Assembly: GCA_028686135.1 (NCBI GenBank)
Contig: JAQUCP010000010.1
Location: forward strand, 1 to 64,000
From: UBA12481 sp012523435
GTDB taxonomy: Bacteria > Bacteroidota > Bacteroidia > Bacteroidales > UBA12481
Reading direction: 5' to 3'
DNA: 64,000 bases
The position numbers and the translations under genes were made by a program. Below the pieces are notes generated by a model. That model made no database searches. It worked only from the letters and a program-made list of their open reading frames with translations, and had not been told where the DNA came from. Positions 33,154-42,427 of this stretch are shown piece after piece. The stretch's first letter is position 1, and each line of letters opens with the position of its first letter.

Positions 33154-36100
33154 ATGAAGCACAAGTTTTTGATTACCATGTTCATGGTGACCCAAGCAAG
33201 TATGCTGTCGGGGCAGGAGTTGAAACAGGTTGACCTTAACTTCTCGAACGGGTTGACGGTTACTGGATTTTCTGATGGTTCCAACTCCTGGCAGGTAAGT
33301 AATATTCCCCTCATCAGCTTTCGGAGCGGTGAGAAGCTTCTGGATTCCCGGCAGACTGGGAGCCCGGTAGAATCGGTAGAAAATGGTGTCAGATTGACGA
33401 ACGGTTTGGAGGTCACAATCAAGGAGTTGCCAGATTTTTCTCCGGGTTGGAAAGCGGAGATTACGATCCGAAATAGTTCCAAAAATGACTCAATTGAGGT
33501 TTGGAATGTTGTTCCTTTTGGGGAAGATTCCGATCGCGTCTATATTACTGGTTTGGGGCGCCATGGTCTCTCCCGCACTCACCTGTTCAGGCCAGGATTA
33601 AGTCCGGTGAATGTAATTGTACCGGATAATGCCTGGAACCTGGGCTTTTCGGAAGTGGAGGGAGACGGTTTTCAGGTGTGTGCCCTCATGCGACGAACCA
33701 GCTCTAATGCTGCGCAGATCAAGCGGTTTGAGAATATCCTCTTTCCAGGTGGATCAGTAACCTACAGCATTTGGGCTGATCTGTACAAAGGAGAGTGGCA
33801 GGAAGGCCTCCGGGTGATGTTTCAGGATAGGCTCTTATATGACCTGGAAAACTTTGATAACACGCTTTACGAAAGGGAGGATCTGAAATGGATCCGTCAT
33901 ACCTATGCCTCTCATCTATTGTATGGTTGGGATCATCAGTATTTCGATAGTAAGCTTCAAAAGAACAATCTGGAGGAGTTTGTCACCCGGGGTAAGAAGT
34001 GGTATGGGGGGGATGGTTTTATCGGAATTTGGCCAACCTGGCCCTCCCTGGGACTAGATCAACGAAATCAGTGGGATTTATTCCGGGATATGCCGGGTAG
34101 CCTGGATGAGCTTAGGAGAGTGGCCGAAATGTGCCGGAGCCATGGTACCCGATTCTTCATCTGCTACAATCCATGGGATGAAGATACCCGTTCGGAGAGC
34201 CATTATACCGGCATGGCCGACCTAATTCGCCAGATCACGGCAGATGGTGTGGTGCTTGACACCAAGGGGAGCTCCTCGGTTGAACTGCAACACGCAGCAG
34301 ATAGCGTGCGNNNNNNNNNNNNNNNNNNNNNNNNNNNNNNNNNNNNNNNNNNNNNNNNNNNNNNNNNNNNNNNNNNNNNNNNNNNNNNNNNNNNNNNNNN
34401 NNNNNNNNNNATACCCGTTCGGAGAGCCATTATACCGGCATGGCCGACCTAATTCGCCAGATCACGGCAGATGGTGTGGTGCTTGACACCAAGGGGAGCT
34501 CCTCGGTTGAACTGCAACACGCAGCAGATAGCGTGCGACGCGGAGTGGTGATGTACAGCGAGGGAATGGCCGTACCAAAAGATATGCCTGGGATCGTTTC
34601 CGGTCGGGTTCATAATGCACTCTATTACCCGCCCATGCTGAATCTTAACAAATTCATCAAACCTGAATTTGCCATTTTCCGGGTGGCAGAACTGGCTTAC
34701 GAACCTATTCGGCGTGAATATGCCACTTCCTTTTTTAATGGGTATGGTACTGAGCTAAATATCTTCAAGCCTGGGCGTCCTGACTGGATCGAGGAGGATT
34801 ACCGGTTTTTTGGAAGGACGTTGATGGTGCTCCGGGAGCATACCTCTAACTTTGTGGTCAAAGCTTACACTCCGTTGATCCCAACCCTTCAGGATCTGGT
34901 TTATGTCAACTGTTTCCCGTCGGACGAACGCTCGGTTTTCACTATTTTTAGTCTCCTCCCGGAAGGTTTTGACGGTCCGCTATTCGAAGTGAAGCCTGAG
35001 GAGGGATATCATTATGTGGATGTTTGGGATCATCGTGAGTTGGAACTGATTGAAATCGATGGCAAGTCTTATGTACCGGTAAGAACGGATGCTTTCCACC
35101 GTTCATGGCTGGGCACCAATAATGAGGGGGCAGTAAGTGCCGTAGTGCGTTATCCGGTGCGCTTGTCGGTAGAGCTGAACATCGATCGCTTGACACTCTC
35201 GGCCAGCGGGGGTGAACTGATTCGGATTTGGGCCGGAAATCCAGATTACGAAAAAAAACCTGCCATTTTCAAAGCCGAAGCTCAGACCATACGTTTGGGT
35301 GACTTTTTTGGACGCTTTGAAGGGGATTTCGTTATTCAGCTGATGGAGAATAATGAGGTGGTGGATGAACGGGTTGTGAACATTCCTCCCGGAACAGCCC
35401 GGTTGATCAGCAAGTCTGAGCGCACCAAATCGCTCACGACCGTTCCGAAGGGGATGGTGCTGATTCCGGAAGGTACTTTCGAGTGGAAAACTACTCACGG
35501 GGATGATTTTATTCCCTATCCCAAGAATCCCTTTAAGGGTTCGATTGCCATGAACTCATATTATATGGATAAATATCCGGTTACGAATAAGCAGTATAGC
35601 AACTTTATTGAGGCAACTGGTTATACTCCGGAGGACACGGTTAACTTTTTGAAACATTGGGAGCAAGGTAAACCGCCTAAAGGGTTGGAGAACCATCCTG
35701 TGATCTATGTGTCGTACGAAGATGCCAAGGCTTATGCTGCGTGGGCTGGTAAGCGTCTCCCGACCGAGTTAGAGTGGCAGTACGCTGCACAGACATCTGA
35801 TGGGAGACCCTGGCCTTGGGGGGGAGATGAAGGAATTACCCGGGAACTTCAATGGGTGACTAATACGTTGACGGTTAGCAAGATAAAGGGAATTAGTAAG
35901 CGATTATGTAATTTGGGGAATGGTACGCTTGATCCTGTTGGCCGGTATCCAAGAGGTGCCAATCCTTTTGGACTGGAAGACCTGGTTGGGTCGGTTTGGC
36001 AGCTGACTAATGATGAATATGATAATGGATCAAACCATTATGTGATGATGAAAGGTGGTAGTTATTTCAGTCCTGGATCGAGCTGGTGGTATGTGCAGGG

Positions 36101-36200
36101 TGGCCCGCGCGAACTGCATTACCGGCAGATGTTGCTTCGTGTATCCAGGGGATTTGAGCGGAATGCCACGGTGGGGTTCCGGTGTGTTATGGATCGGTAG
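33154..36200 (+). CDS. Secreted glycosidase-like / SUMF1-fold fusion protein, interrupted by an assembly gap
   Basis: The gene is split by 100 Ns flanked by identical 127-bp copies. Removing one copy and the Ns (227 bp) restores one frame of 939 residues (2820 nt). A signal peptide ends near MLSGQ. Residues about 20-225 are a beta-rich domain. About 225-560 look like a TIM barrel of the GH27/GH36/GH31 kind, with candidate catalytic Asp369 (DGVVLDTKG) and Glu394 (VMYSEGMA). After a linker, about 687-939 is a SUMF1/FGE-sulfatase fold (GMVLIPEGTFEW, MDKYPVTNKQYSNFIEATGY, GKRLPTELEWQYAA, GLEDLVGSVWQLTNDEY). The Cys pair of formylglycine-generating enzymes is absent (GGSYFSPGSSWWY), so the fold probably binds rather than oxidises. 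The glycosidase call is inferred from motifs only. Confidence 0.7.
34184..34310 (+). repeat. 127-bp copy A flanking the N gap
   Basis: Identical base for base to 34411-34537. The length of 127 equals a common de Bruijn k-mer size, so this is two overlapping contig ends joined by Ns rather than a biological duplication. Confidence 0.95.
34311..34410. other. Assembly gap of exactly 100 Ns
   Basis: The run of 100 N is a conventional scaffold spacer of unknown size. The flanking 127-bp identity and frame arithmetic indicate that the true gap is negative (minus 127 bp), so no sequence is missing. Confidence 0.97.
34411..34537 (+). repeat. 127-bp copy B flanking the N gap
   Basis: Second copy of 34184-34310. 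It continues directly into the rest of the fusion gene in the restored frame. Confidence 0.95.
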
Positions 36201-36221
36201 AAAGTGAGATTAAAGGAAATG

Positions 36222-36255
36222 AAAAGAGGCTGCTCCGTTAGGGGCAGCCTCTTTT
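36222..36255. terminator. Bidirectional terminator between the fusion gene and the AT-hook gene
   Basis: A 12-bp perfect stem (AAAAGAGGCTGC 36222-36233 with GCAGCCTCTTTT 36244-36255) has T-runs at both ends, so it can stop transcription from both convergent genes. Confidence 0.88.
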
Positions 36256-36271
36256 GCAATGTTCAACCGGG

Positions 36272-37111
36272 TTAATCTTGGTATTTTAATCTTCCACTGA
36301 TTCCAATTTCCAGCAACCCCATCTCTTTCATCTGGTTAATGATCTGTTCAGCAACCAGTTCACTCTCATTCGTGATCTCTTTGATCGTATCGTTTAGTTT
36401 AACCTCTAGTTTTGGGCGGGCTACTTTCTGCTTTTTAAATAGAAACCGAAGAACCTCTTTGGTATTCCAGTCGATATTTGGGTAGAGATCAAGCTTAGCA
36501 TTGACTTCATCATCTGTGATGACCTTCTCAGTTCTGGGTTTTCTCATTTTTGCGACCTTGGGCTCTTTGGTCTTTTTCGAGCCTGGCTTTCTTCCTCTTT
36601 TCTTTTTTTCAGGCTTATCCGTCTCATTTGTAACATCAGTAGATTCGGATTTCTTTGGCCGGCCGGGCTTGCGTTTCTTAATCGGCTCACCTGCTTCATC
36701 AACCGGAGCGCTTTTGCGGGTTTTTCTTTTCTTGCCACCCTTTGTTTCCGGAATGAGGGCTGTAGAAGTAATCAGCTCAACCGGTATACCTAAATTCCTT
36801 AGGAAGTAAATGGTTTTGGTTATCTTAGCTGAGCGGCTGGCAATATAAAAGGTGATCTCTTCTTCAGAATTAACATATTGTCCAATCATAAGGATCATGT
36901 GATTGGCAATATCTGTGCTATCATAATCTGCCGTGTCAACCCAGATTAGGCTGTTGCCATACACGGGTAATTCCTTGATTAACTCTTTGGGAATCTTAAC
37001 GTTGCTAGTATCGGCATAGACATACACGAGGTAGGAATCCTCCTGGGATAGAACCTGAGATTTTATCAGTTTAAAATCCCTCGTTTCGGTAAAAAAGATT
37101 GATGTTGCCAT
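36272..37111 (-). CDS. AT-hook protein with possible PIN/NYN-like N-terminal domain
   Basis: Protein of 279 residues, not assignable to a named family by me. The N-terminal region (about 1-118) is alpha/beta with acidic residues at strand ends (LIWVDTADYDSTDIANH, EEITFYIASRSAKITKTIYF, LGIPVELI), which recalls PIN/NYN-like nuclease folds. The middle (about 124-196) is very basic and holds two AT-hook-like motifs, KRKPGRPKK (Gly150-Pro152) and KKRGRKPGSKK (172-176). The C-terminus (about 200-279) looks like a winged helix (VLRFLFKKQKVARPKLEVKL, AEQIINQMKEMGLLEI). Minor-groove DNA binding is therefore likely. It is a single gene, divergent from purL. Confidence 0.65.
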   Translation of the reverse strand: MATSIFFTETRDFKLIKSQVLSQEDSYLVYVYADTSNVKIPKELIKELPVYGNSLIWVDTADYDSTDIANHMILMIGQYVNSEEEITFYIASRSAKITKTIYFLRNLGIPVELITSTALIPETKGGKKRKTRKSAPVDEAGEPIKKRKPGRPKKSESTDVTNETDKPEKKKRGRKPGSKKTKEPKVAKMRKPRTEKVITDDEVNAKLDLYPNIDWNTKEVLRFLFKKQKVARPKLEVKLNDTIKEITNESELVAEQIINQMKEMGLLEIGISGRLKYQD

Positions 37112-37316
37112 GTGTTAATCGTATTAATTGAATTGTTTTTCTGGTTAGTAGCCAACAAATTTCAATAAATTATTTGAATTTATTAGCTGGTAACCCCAAA
37201 TTTCTAAAAAAATTAAGGTTTTTTAATAGTTTATTGACGCAACTCAATTACTGTTTAATTATTCTTTGGGTATTGGGATATCCTTAGTCGAACCGTTTTC
37301 GGCTATCGATTTTTTG

Positions 37317-37324
37317 TATTTTTG
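37317..37324 (+). promoter_or_regulatory. Promoter -7 box of purL
   Basis: TATTTTTG is a perfect TAnnTTTG match 17 nt before the purL ATG (37342). A TTTTCGG stretch about 20 bp upstream is a weak -33 candidate, similar to that before bamD. The rest of the 230-bp divergent region is AT-rich without a recognisable riboswitch. Confidence 0.55.
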
Positions 37325-37341
37325 CGGGCAAACCGGTTGTC

Positions 37342-40300
37342 ATGATCATATTTTACGAATCTCCAGAGGAGGTCTTTGCAGTAGGTGTAGACAAGCAATT
37401 ATCGAATGAAGACCTTGATAAGCTGTATTGGTTGTTCGGACGGGCTGAAAGGCGCGATGTAGCAGTGCTCAAAGGATATTTCAGGGGGCCACGCAAAGAG
37501 ATGGTAACACCCTGGTCGACCAATGCGGTGGATATCACTTTGAATATGGGGATTACGGGACTAGAGCGAATTGAAGTCTTTAGACCTGTTTCCGATGGGG
37601 AGGCTCCGTTTGATCCTATGCTGGAAAGTCTTTATCAGGATTTAGATCAGAAACTATTTTTAATTGATAAGTCTCCTGAGTCGATTCGGGCAATTGACAA
37701 TATCGCTGCGTATAATGAACAGGAAGGATTAGCCCTCAGTCAGGAAGAGGTGCAGTATCTCCAGGAACTATCGGAGAGAATCGGTCGGAAATTGACTGAT
37801 TCTGAGGTGTTTGGCTTTTCTCAGGTCAACTCTGAGCATTGCCGGCACAAGATTTTCAACGGGCGTTTTATTATCGATGGGCAAGAAATGGGTGAATCTC
37901 TATTTGCGCTTATTCGAAAGACGTCTAAGATGCATCCTAACCGGATTGTTTCTGCCTATAAGGATAATGTGGCCTTTGTCGAGGGTCCGGTCATCGAGCA
38001 GTTTGCTCCCGAAAAGCACAACACGGGTGCTTTTTTTCAGGTTAGGAAGAGAGCATCAGTCCTATCCTTAAAAGCTGAGACACACAATTTTCCCACTACT
38101 GTTGAGCCATTCAACGGTGCTGCAACCGGTACCGGTGGTGAGATCCGCGACCGGATGGCTGGTGGCCGGGCCAGTATGCCATTAATCGGAACAGCTGTTT
38201 ATATGACCTCTTATCCGAGGCCGGATGGCAGTCGTGCCTGGGAGCGGTATGCTCCGGCAAGGAATTGGCTCTATCAAACTCCGGAGGATATCTTAATTAA
38301 GGCCTCCAATGGGGCCAGCGATTTTGGGAATAAATTCGGGCAGCCATTGCTTTGTGGAAGCTTGTTAACGTTGGAGTATCCTGGCAGGACAAAAATGTAC
38401 GGGTATGATAAGGTGGTCATGCTGGCGGGGGGTGTGGGGTATGGAAACAGCGAGGAGAGCGGAAAGGAGCAGCCACAACCGGGAGACATCATTGTTGTTC
38501 TTGGTGGTGACAATTATCGGATTGGCATGGGAGGAGGTGCTGTTTCATCGGTAGCTACTGGCGAATATGGGAATAGAATTGAGCTGAATGCCGTGCAGCG
38601 CTCCAATCCAGAGATGCAAAAGCGGGTGTATAATGCGATCAGGGCTCTTGCAGAAGCAGGTGATAATCCAATTCGGTCGATACATGACCATGGTGCCGGT
38701 GGGCATCTCAACTGTCTGTCGGAATTGGTGGAAACTACCGGCGGCGAGATTTATCTGGATCAATTACCGGTAGGCGACCCAACCCTTTCTGCCAGAGAGA
38801 TCATTGGAAATGAATCCCAGGAACGAATGGGGTTAATCATGGCTCCTGAACATATTTCCATACTTCGTCAGATTGCAGCGAGAGAGCGGGCTCCAATGTA
38901 TGAGGTGGGTCGGATTACCGGTGATCACTCTTTCCGCTTTATCAATCAAAAGACGGGTGAGCGCCCCATCGATCTTACTCTTGAAGATTTTTTTGGCAAG
39001 CCTCCGATAACAGTTTTAACGGATCAGACGGTGGTGGAGACATTTTCTCCGATTGACTATGATCCAAATCGATATGTCCAATACCTTGAACAGGTGCTTC
39101 AAATTGAGGCAGTGGCTTGTAAAGACTGGCTGACTAATAAGGTTGACCGTTCAGTTACCGGTCGGGGTGCTGTGCAGCAGACAGCAGGAGAGATCCAACT
39201 GCCGATCAACGATTTGGCAGTTGTAGCGCTTGATTATCAGGGGCGTAGTGGTATTGCTACTTCAATTGGGCATGCTCCGGCGGTAGCTTTGGTGGATCCC
39301 GAAGCCGGTTCCAGGATGGCAGTTGCCGAAGCATTGACGAATTTGATCTGGGCACCTCTTGTGGATGGATTAAAGTCGGTCTCCTTGTCGGCTAACTGGA
39401 TGTGGCCTGCTAAGAACTCTGGCGAAAATGCTCGTCTTTATCGGGCAGTAAAAGCGTTAAGCAATTTCTGCTGTGAACTGGGTATTAATGTTCCGACGGG
39501 TAAGGATTCTATGTCGATGACTCAGAAATATCCTAGCGGTGAGGTGGTCTATTCGCCCGGTACGGTGATTATCTCATCGATAGCGGAAGTCACCGATATT
39601 CGAAAGGTGGTGCCACAGGTGATGCGCCCGGATGTTGATACCGCACTGTTGTATATCGACTTTTCCGATGGTTCCTTTAATCTAGGCGGGAGCAGCCTGT
39701 CTCAGTTATTGGGGACCCCGGGCAGTGAGGTGCCGGATAGTGACAAACCATCACATTTTCTGAAGGCTTTTAATGCGGTTCAGGAGCTGATTTTCAACGA
39801 ATTAATAATCAGTGGACATGATGTTTCTGCTGGTGGATTGGTGACCACTTTGTTGGAGATGTGTTTTCCCAATCGCAAGGGTGGGGTACAGCTTTTGGGT
39901 GGTGCTTTTCCCGTTCATGACCCGGTGAGGTTGCTCTTCTCGGAACAACCCTCCATTGTGATTCAGGTTAAAAATATTGAGGCTGTGGAAACCATTCTCC
40001 AGAGAGACGAGATCACCTATTATATAGCTGGGAAGCCAATTCCGGAGCGAACTCTTCGGATCGAATGGGGAGATAAAAAGGATGTTTTTGATATTGATGT
40101 CCTGAGGGATAAATGGTATCATTCCAGCTACCTCCTCGATAGAAAGCAGTCGGGTCCGGATCTGGCCTTGGAACGTTACGGGAATTACAGCAAACAGCCG
40201 CTGGAGTTTCGTTTTCCGGGATCTTTTAGCGGACTTTTTGCCTCTGTCGGGATTGATCCGGGAGTTAGGCGGCATAAAGCGGTTAAGGCGGCTATCATCC

Positions 40301-41031
40301 GCGAAAAGGGTGTAAACGGCGATCGAGAGATGGCCTATGCACTCTATCTGGCCGGTTTTGAAGTGAAGGATGTACACATGACTGATCTGATTGCTGGACG
40401 AGAGGATCTTTCGGATGTAAACATGATGGTTTTTGTAGGAGGTTTTTCCAACTCTGATGTACTGGGATCTGCCAAAGGATGGGCTGGGGCGTTCTTGTAT
40501 AATCCATTGGCAAAGAAAGCGTTAGAGAATTTTTACAAACGAAAGGATACGCTTAGTTTGGGAGTATGCAATGGTTGTCAGCTGATGATGGAGTTAGATC
40601 TGATCTACCCTGAGAGGAAGGATCATCCGAAGATGCATCTGAATCGATCGGGGAAGTTTGAGTCTGGGTTTATTGGTGTAGATATTCTGCCCAACCGATC
40701 GGTCATGCTGAGTTCTTTAGCAGGGAGTCGCCTTGGGGTTTGGGTTGCGCATGCTGAAGGTCGGTTTGAGCTCTCAGAATCGTTGGATCAGTACCAGGTG
40801 CCGCTAGTTTTTGCTTATCAGGATTATCCGGCAAATCCGAATGGGTCTCCTGCCGGGATTGCGGCGATGTGCAGCGAAGATGGGCGTCATCTGGCTATGA
40901 TGCCTCATTTAGAGCGGGCATTTCTGCCTTGGCAATGGCCACATTATCCGGACGGCCGTAAAGGAGATGAGATGACTCCCTGGTTAGAGGCGTTTGCCAA
41001 TGCTCGCGAATGGATTAAAAACGCCCGCTAG
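37342..41031 (+). CDS. purL: Phosphoribosylformylglycinamidine synthase, single-chain form
   Basis: Fourth step of purine synthesis: FGAR plus glutamine plus ATP gives FGAM. At 1229 residues it is the large single-chain enzyme. A PurS-like N-terminal domain (about 1-150) is followed by a linker with VNSEHCRHKIFNG, then two AIRS-like ATPase halves (KAETHNFPTTVEPFNGAATG and VPTGKDSMSMTQ). The C-terminal glutaminase is of class I type, with nucleophile Cys1076 in GVCNGCQLM and a His-Glu in HAEGRFE. It has its own promoter. The 3' end overlaps the convergent PurF-like gene by 17 nt. Confidence 0.96.
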   Translation: MIIFYESPEEVFAVGVDKQLSNEDLDKLYWLFGRAERRDVAVLKGYFRGPRKEMVTPWSTNAVDITLNMGITGLERIEVFRPVSDGEAPFDPMLESLYQDLDQKLFLIDKSPESIRAIDNIAAYNEQEGLALSQEEVQYLQELSERIGRKLTDSEVFGFSQVNSEHCRHKIFNGRFIIDGQEMGESLFALIRKTSKMHPNRIVSAYKDNVAFVEGPVIEQFAPEKHNTGAFFQVRKRASVLSLKAETHNFPTTVEPFNGAATGTGGEIRDRMAGGRASMPLIGTAVYMTSYPRPDGSRAWERYAPARNWLYQTPEDILIKASNGASDFGNKFGQPLLCGSLLTLEYPGRTKMYGYDKVVMLAGGVGYGNSEESGKEQPQPGDIIVVLGGDNYRIGMGGGAVSSVATGEYGNRIELNAVQRSNPEMQKRVYNAIRALAEAGDNPIRSIHDHGAGGHLNCLSELVETTGGEIYLDQLPVGDPTLSAREIIGNESQERMGLIMAPEHISILRQIAARERAPMYEVGRITGDHSFRFINQKTGERPIDLTLEDFFGKPPITVLTDQTVVETFSPIDYDPNRYVQYLEQVLQIEAVACKDWLTNKVDRSVTGRGAVQQTAGEIQLPINDLAVVALDYQGRSGIATSIGHAPAVALVDPEAGSRMAVAEALTNLIWAPLVDGLKSVSLSANWMWPAKNSGENARLYRAVKALSNFCCELGINVPTGKDSMSMTQKYPSGEVVYSPGTVIISSIAEVTDIRKVVPQVMRPDVDTALLYIDFSDGSFNLGGSSLSQLLGTPGSEVPDSDKPSHFLKAFNAVQELIFNELIISGHDVSAGGLVTTLLEMCFPNRKGGVQLLGGAFPVHDPVRLLFSEQPSIVIQVKNIEAVETILQRDEITYYIAGKPIPERTLRIEWGDKKDVFDIDVLRDKWYHSSYLLDRKQSGPDLALERYGNYSKQPLEFRFPGSFSGLFASVGIDPGVRRHKAVKAAIIREKGVNGDREMAYALYLAGFEVKDVHMTDLIAGREDLSDVNMMVFVGGFSNSDVLGSAKGWAGAFLYNPLAKKALENFYKRKDTLSLGVCNGCQLMMELDLIYPERKDHPKMHLNRSGKFESGFIGVDILPNRSVMLSSLAGSRLGVWVAHAEGRFELSESLDQYQVPLVFAYQDYPANPNGSPAGIAAMCSEDGRHLAMMPHLERAFLPWQWPHYPDGRKGDEMTPWLEAFANAREWIKNAR

Positions 41032-42418
41032 CATTCCAGCAGTAGGTGCAGAGACGCTCAGCCGGCAGTCCGATTGCTTCAATCAGGTCGGGCATATCCT
41101 GAAACAGAAGGGAATCCAGCTTTAGGTCTTTTGCGATCTGGTTGACCATGGCATGGTAACGGTCGGATGTGGGATTGCAATATTCATCCATGTGGTTTTC
41201 ATTGCCCTCGAGTTTATGGATGGCTTTTCGGGTAGCCAGTTCCATGGTACTTCTCGATTGTGAGAAGTTGAGGAAAGGGCAGGGGAAGGTGAGTGGCGGG
41301 CAGGCAATACGCATGTGAACTTTGTCGGCACCACACTGTTTTAGCGCGTAAGCATTATCTTTCAATTGAGTCCCCCGCACGATAGAATCATCCAGAAAAA
41401 CCATCCGTTTTCCCTTAACCAGAGTTTCATTGGGGATCAATTTCATTTGGGCTACCAGCTCTCGCGTACTTTGGTCTTGCGGCAGAAAGCTTCTAGGCCA
41501 GGTAGGGGTATATTTGGTGTAGGCTCTTTTATAAGGCAATTTTCGTTCGTTGCTGTAACCTATTGCATGTCCGACTCCCGAATCCGGAATGCCACAGACA
41601 AAGTCGGCCTCCACCTGATCTTTTCGTGCCAGAGCTGCTCCACACCGATAGCGTGAATCATCTACATTGATCTGTTCATATTCGGAGGGTGGATAACCAT
41701 AGTAAACCCAGAGAAAAGCACATATCTGCATCTTTTCGTATGCTGGTTTGATGGTTTCGATGCCATCCGCTGTAAGTTTCACGACTTCTCCCGGCCCGGG
41801 GAAGCTCATGGTTTGATAGCCAATGTTCGAAAACGAACAACTCTCGAGGGCTACACCGAAGCCGTTTGGACTTTTACTGATCACTACGGGGGTTCTTCCC
41901 AGTTTATCACGTGCAGCGAGTATTGTATCTCCACTCAGAATCAGCATACTGCAGGAACCATCTACCAATCGGTGTACATTTTCAATTCCGCTGACAAAAT
42001 CGGCTTCCTCGCATATCAGTTTAGAAATCAATTCAGTAGGATTTGTGCATCCTTGGCTGGTTTCGACAAACTGGCTGCCCCGGCTCAGGCTTCGTTTGGT
42101 TAGTTGTTCGATATTATTGATTTTCCCGACAGTTGCCAGGGCGAACTTTCCTAGGTGGCTATTGATCAGGATAGGTTGGCTGTCGTTATCGCTAATGATT
42201 CCAATTCCGGCGTTACCCTTGAAACGATGGAGGTCCGGTTCAAATTTGGTCCGGAAGTATCCACTTTCCAAGCTATGGATCACCCGGTGATACCCGGTGT
42301 CCTGGTCGAAAAGAGTCATGCCGGCCCGTTTAGTGCCGAGGTGGGAGTGATAATCTGTTCCGAAGAAAATATCGAGGACAACATCTTTGTGGGATACGGC
42401 ACCAAAAAATCCGCTCAT
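41015..42418 (-). CDS. PurF-family paralogue lacking the N-terminal catalytic Cys
   Basis: Protein of 467 residues homologous to glutamine phosphoribosylpyrophosphate amidotransferase. The N-terminal Ntn-hydrolase glutaminase domain starts MSGFFGAVS where active PurF has Met-Cys-Gly; codon 2 is AGC (42415-42413), so the nucleophile is Ser or absent. The phosphoribosyltransferase domain is intact, with the PRPP loop MVFLDDSIVRGTQLKDNA and CGIPDSGVGHAIGYS. Conserved Cys near the C-terminus (CTYCW) are kept. I recall such Cys-less PurF-like proteins elsewhere in Bacteroidota, probably beside a normal PurF. It lies 9 bp after a GH13 gene on the same strand. Activity with ammonia, or another role, is open. 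Confidence 0.85.
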   Translation of the reverse strand: MSGFFGAVSHKDVVLDIFFGTDYHSHLGTKRAGMTLFDQDTGYHRVIHSLESGYFRTKFEPDLHRFKGNAGIGIISDNDSQPILINSHLGKFALATVGKINNIEQLTKRSLSRGSQFVETSQGCTNPTELISKLICEEADFVSGIENVHRLVDGSCSMLILSGDTILAARDKLGRTPVVISKSPNGFGVALESCSFSNIGYQTMSFPGPGEVVKLTADGIETIKPAYEKMQICAFLWVYYGYPPSEYEQINVDDSRYRCGAALARKDQVEADFVCGIPDSGVGHAIGYSNERKLPYKRAYTKYTPTWPRSFLPQDQSTRELVAQMKLIPNETLVKGKRMVFLDDSIVRGTQLKDNAYALKQCGADKVHMRIACPPLTFPCPFLNFSQSRSTMELATRKAIHKLEGNENHMDEYCNPTSDRYHAMVNQIAKDLKLDSLLFQDMPDLIEAIGLPAERLCTYCWNASGRF

Positions 42419-42427
42419 AAGCTATTT

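Noticed and set aside
34184..34537. A biological tandem duplication inside the fusion gene.
   Set aside because: The exact length of 127 bp, the 100-N spacer and the restoration of frame on collapse point to an assembly overlap.
37112..37341. Possible purine riboswitch before purL.
   Set aside because: The region is AT-rich and I found no three-way-junction stems or conserved riboswitch loop sequences, only a promoter box near the start.
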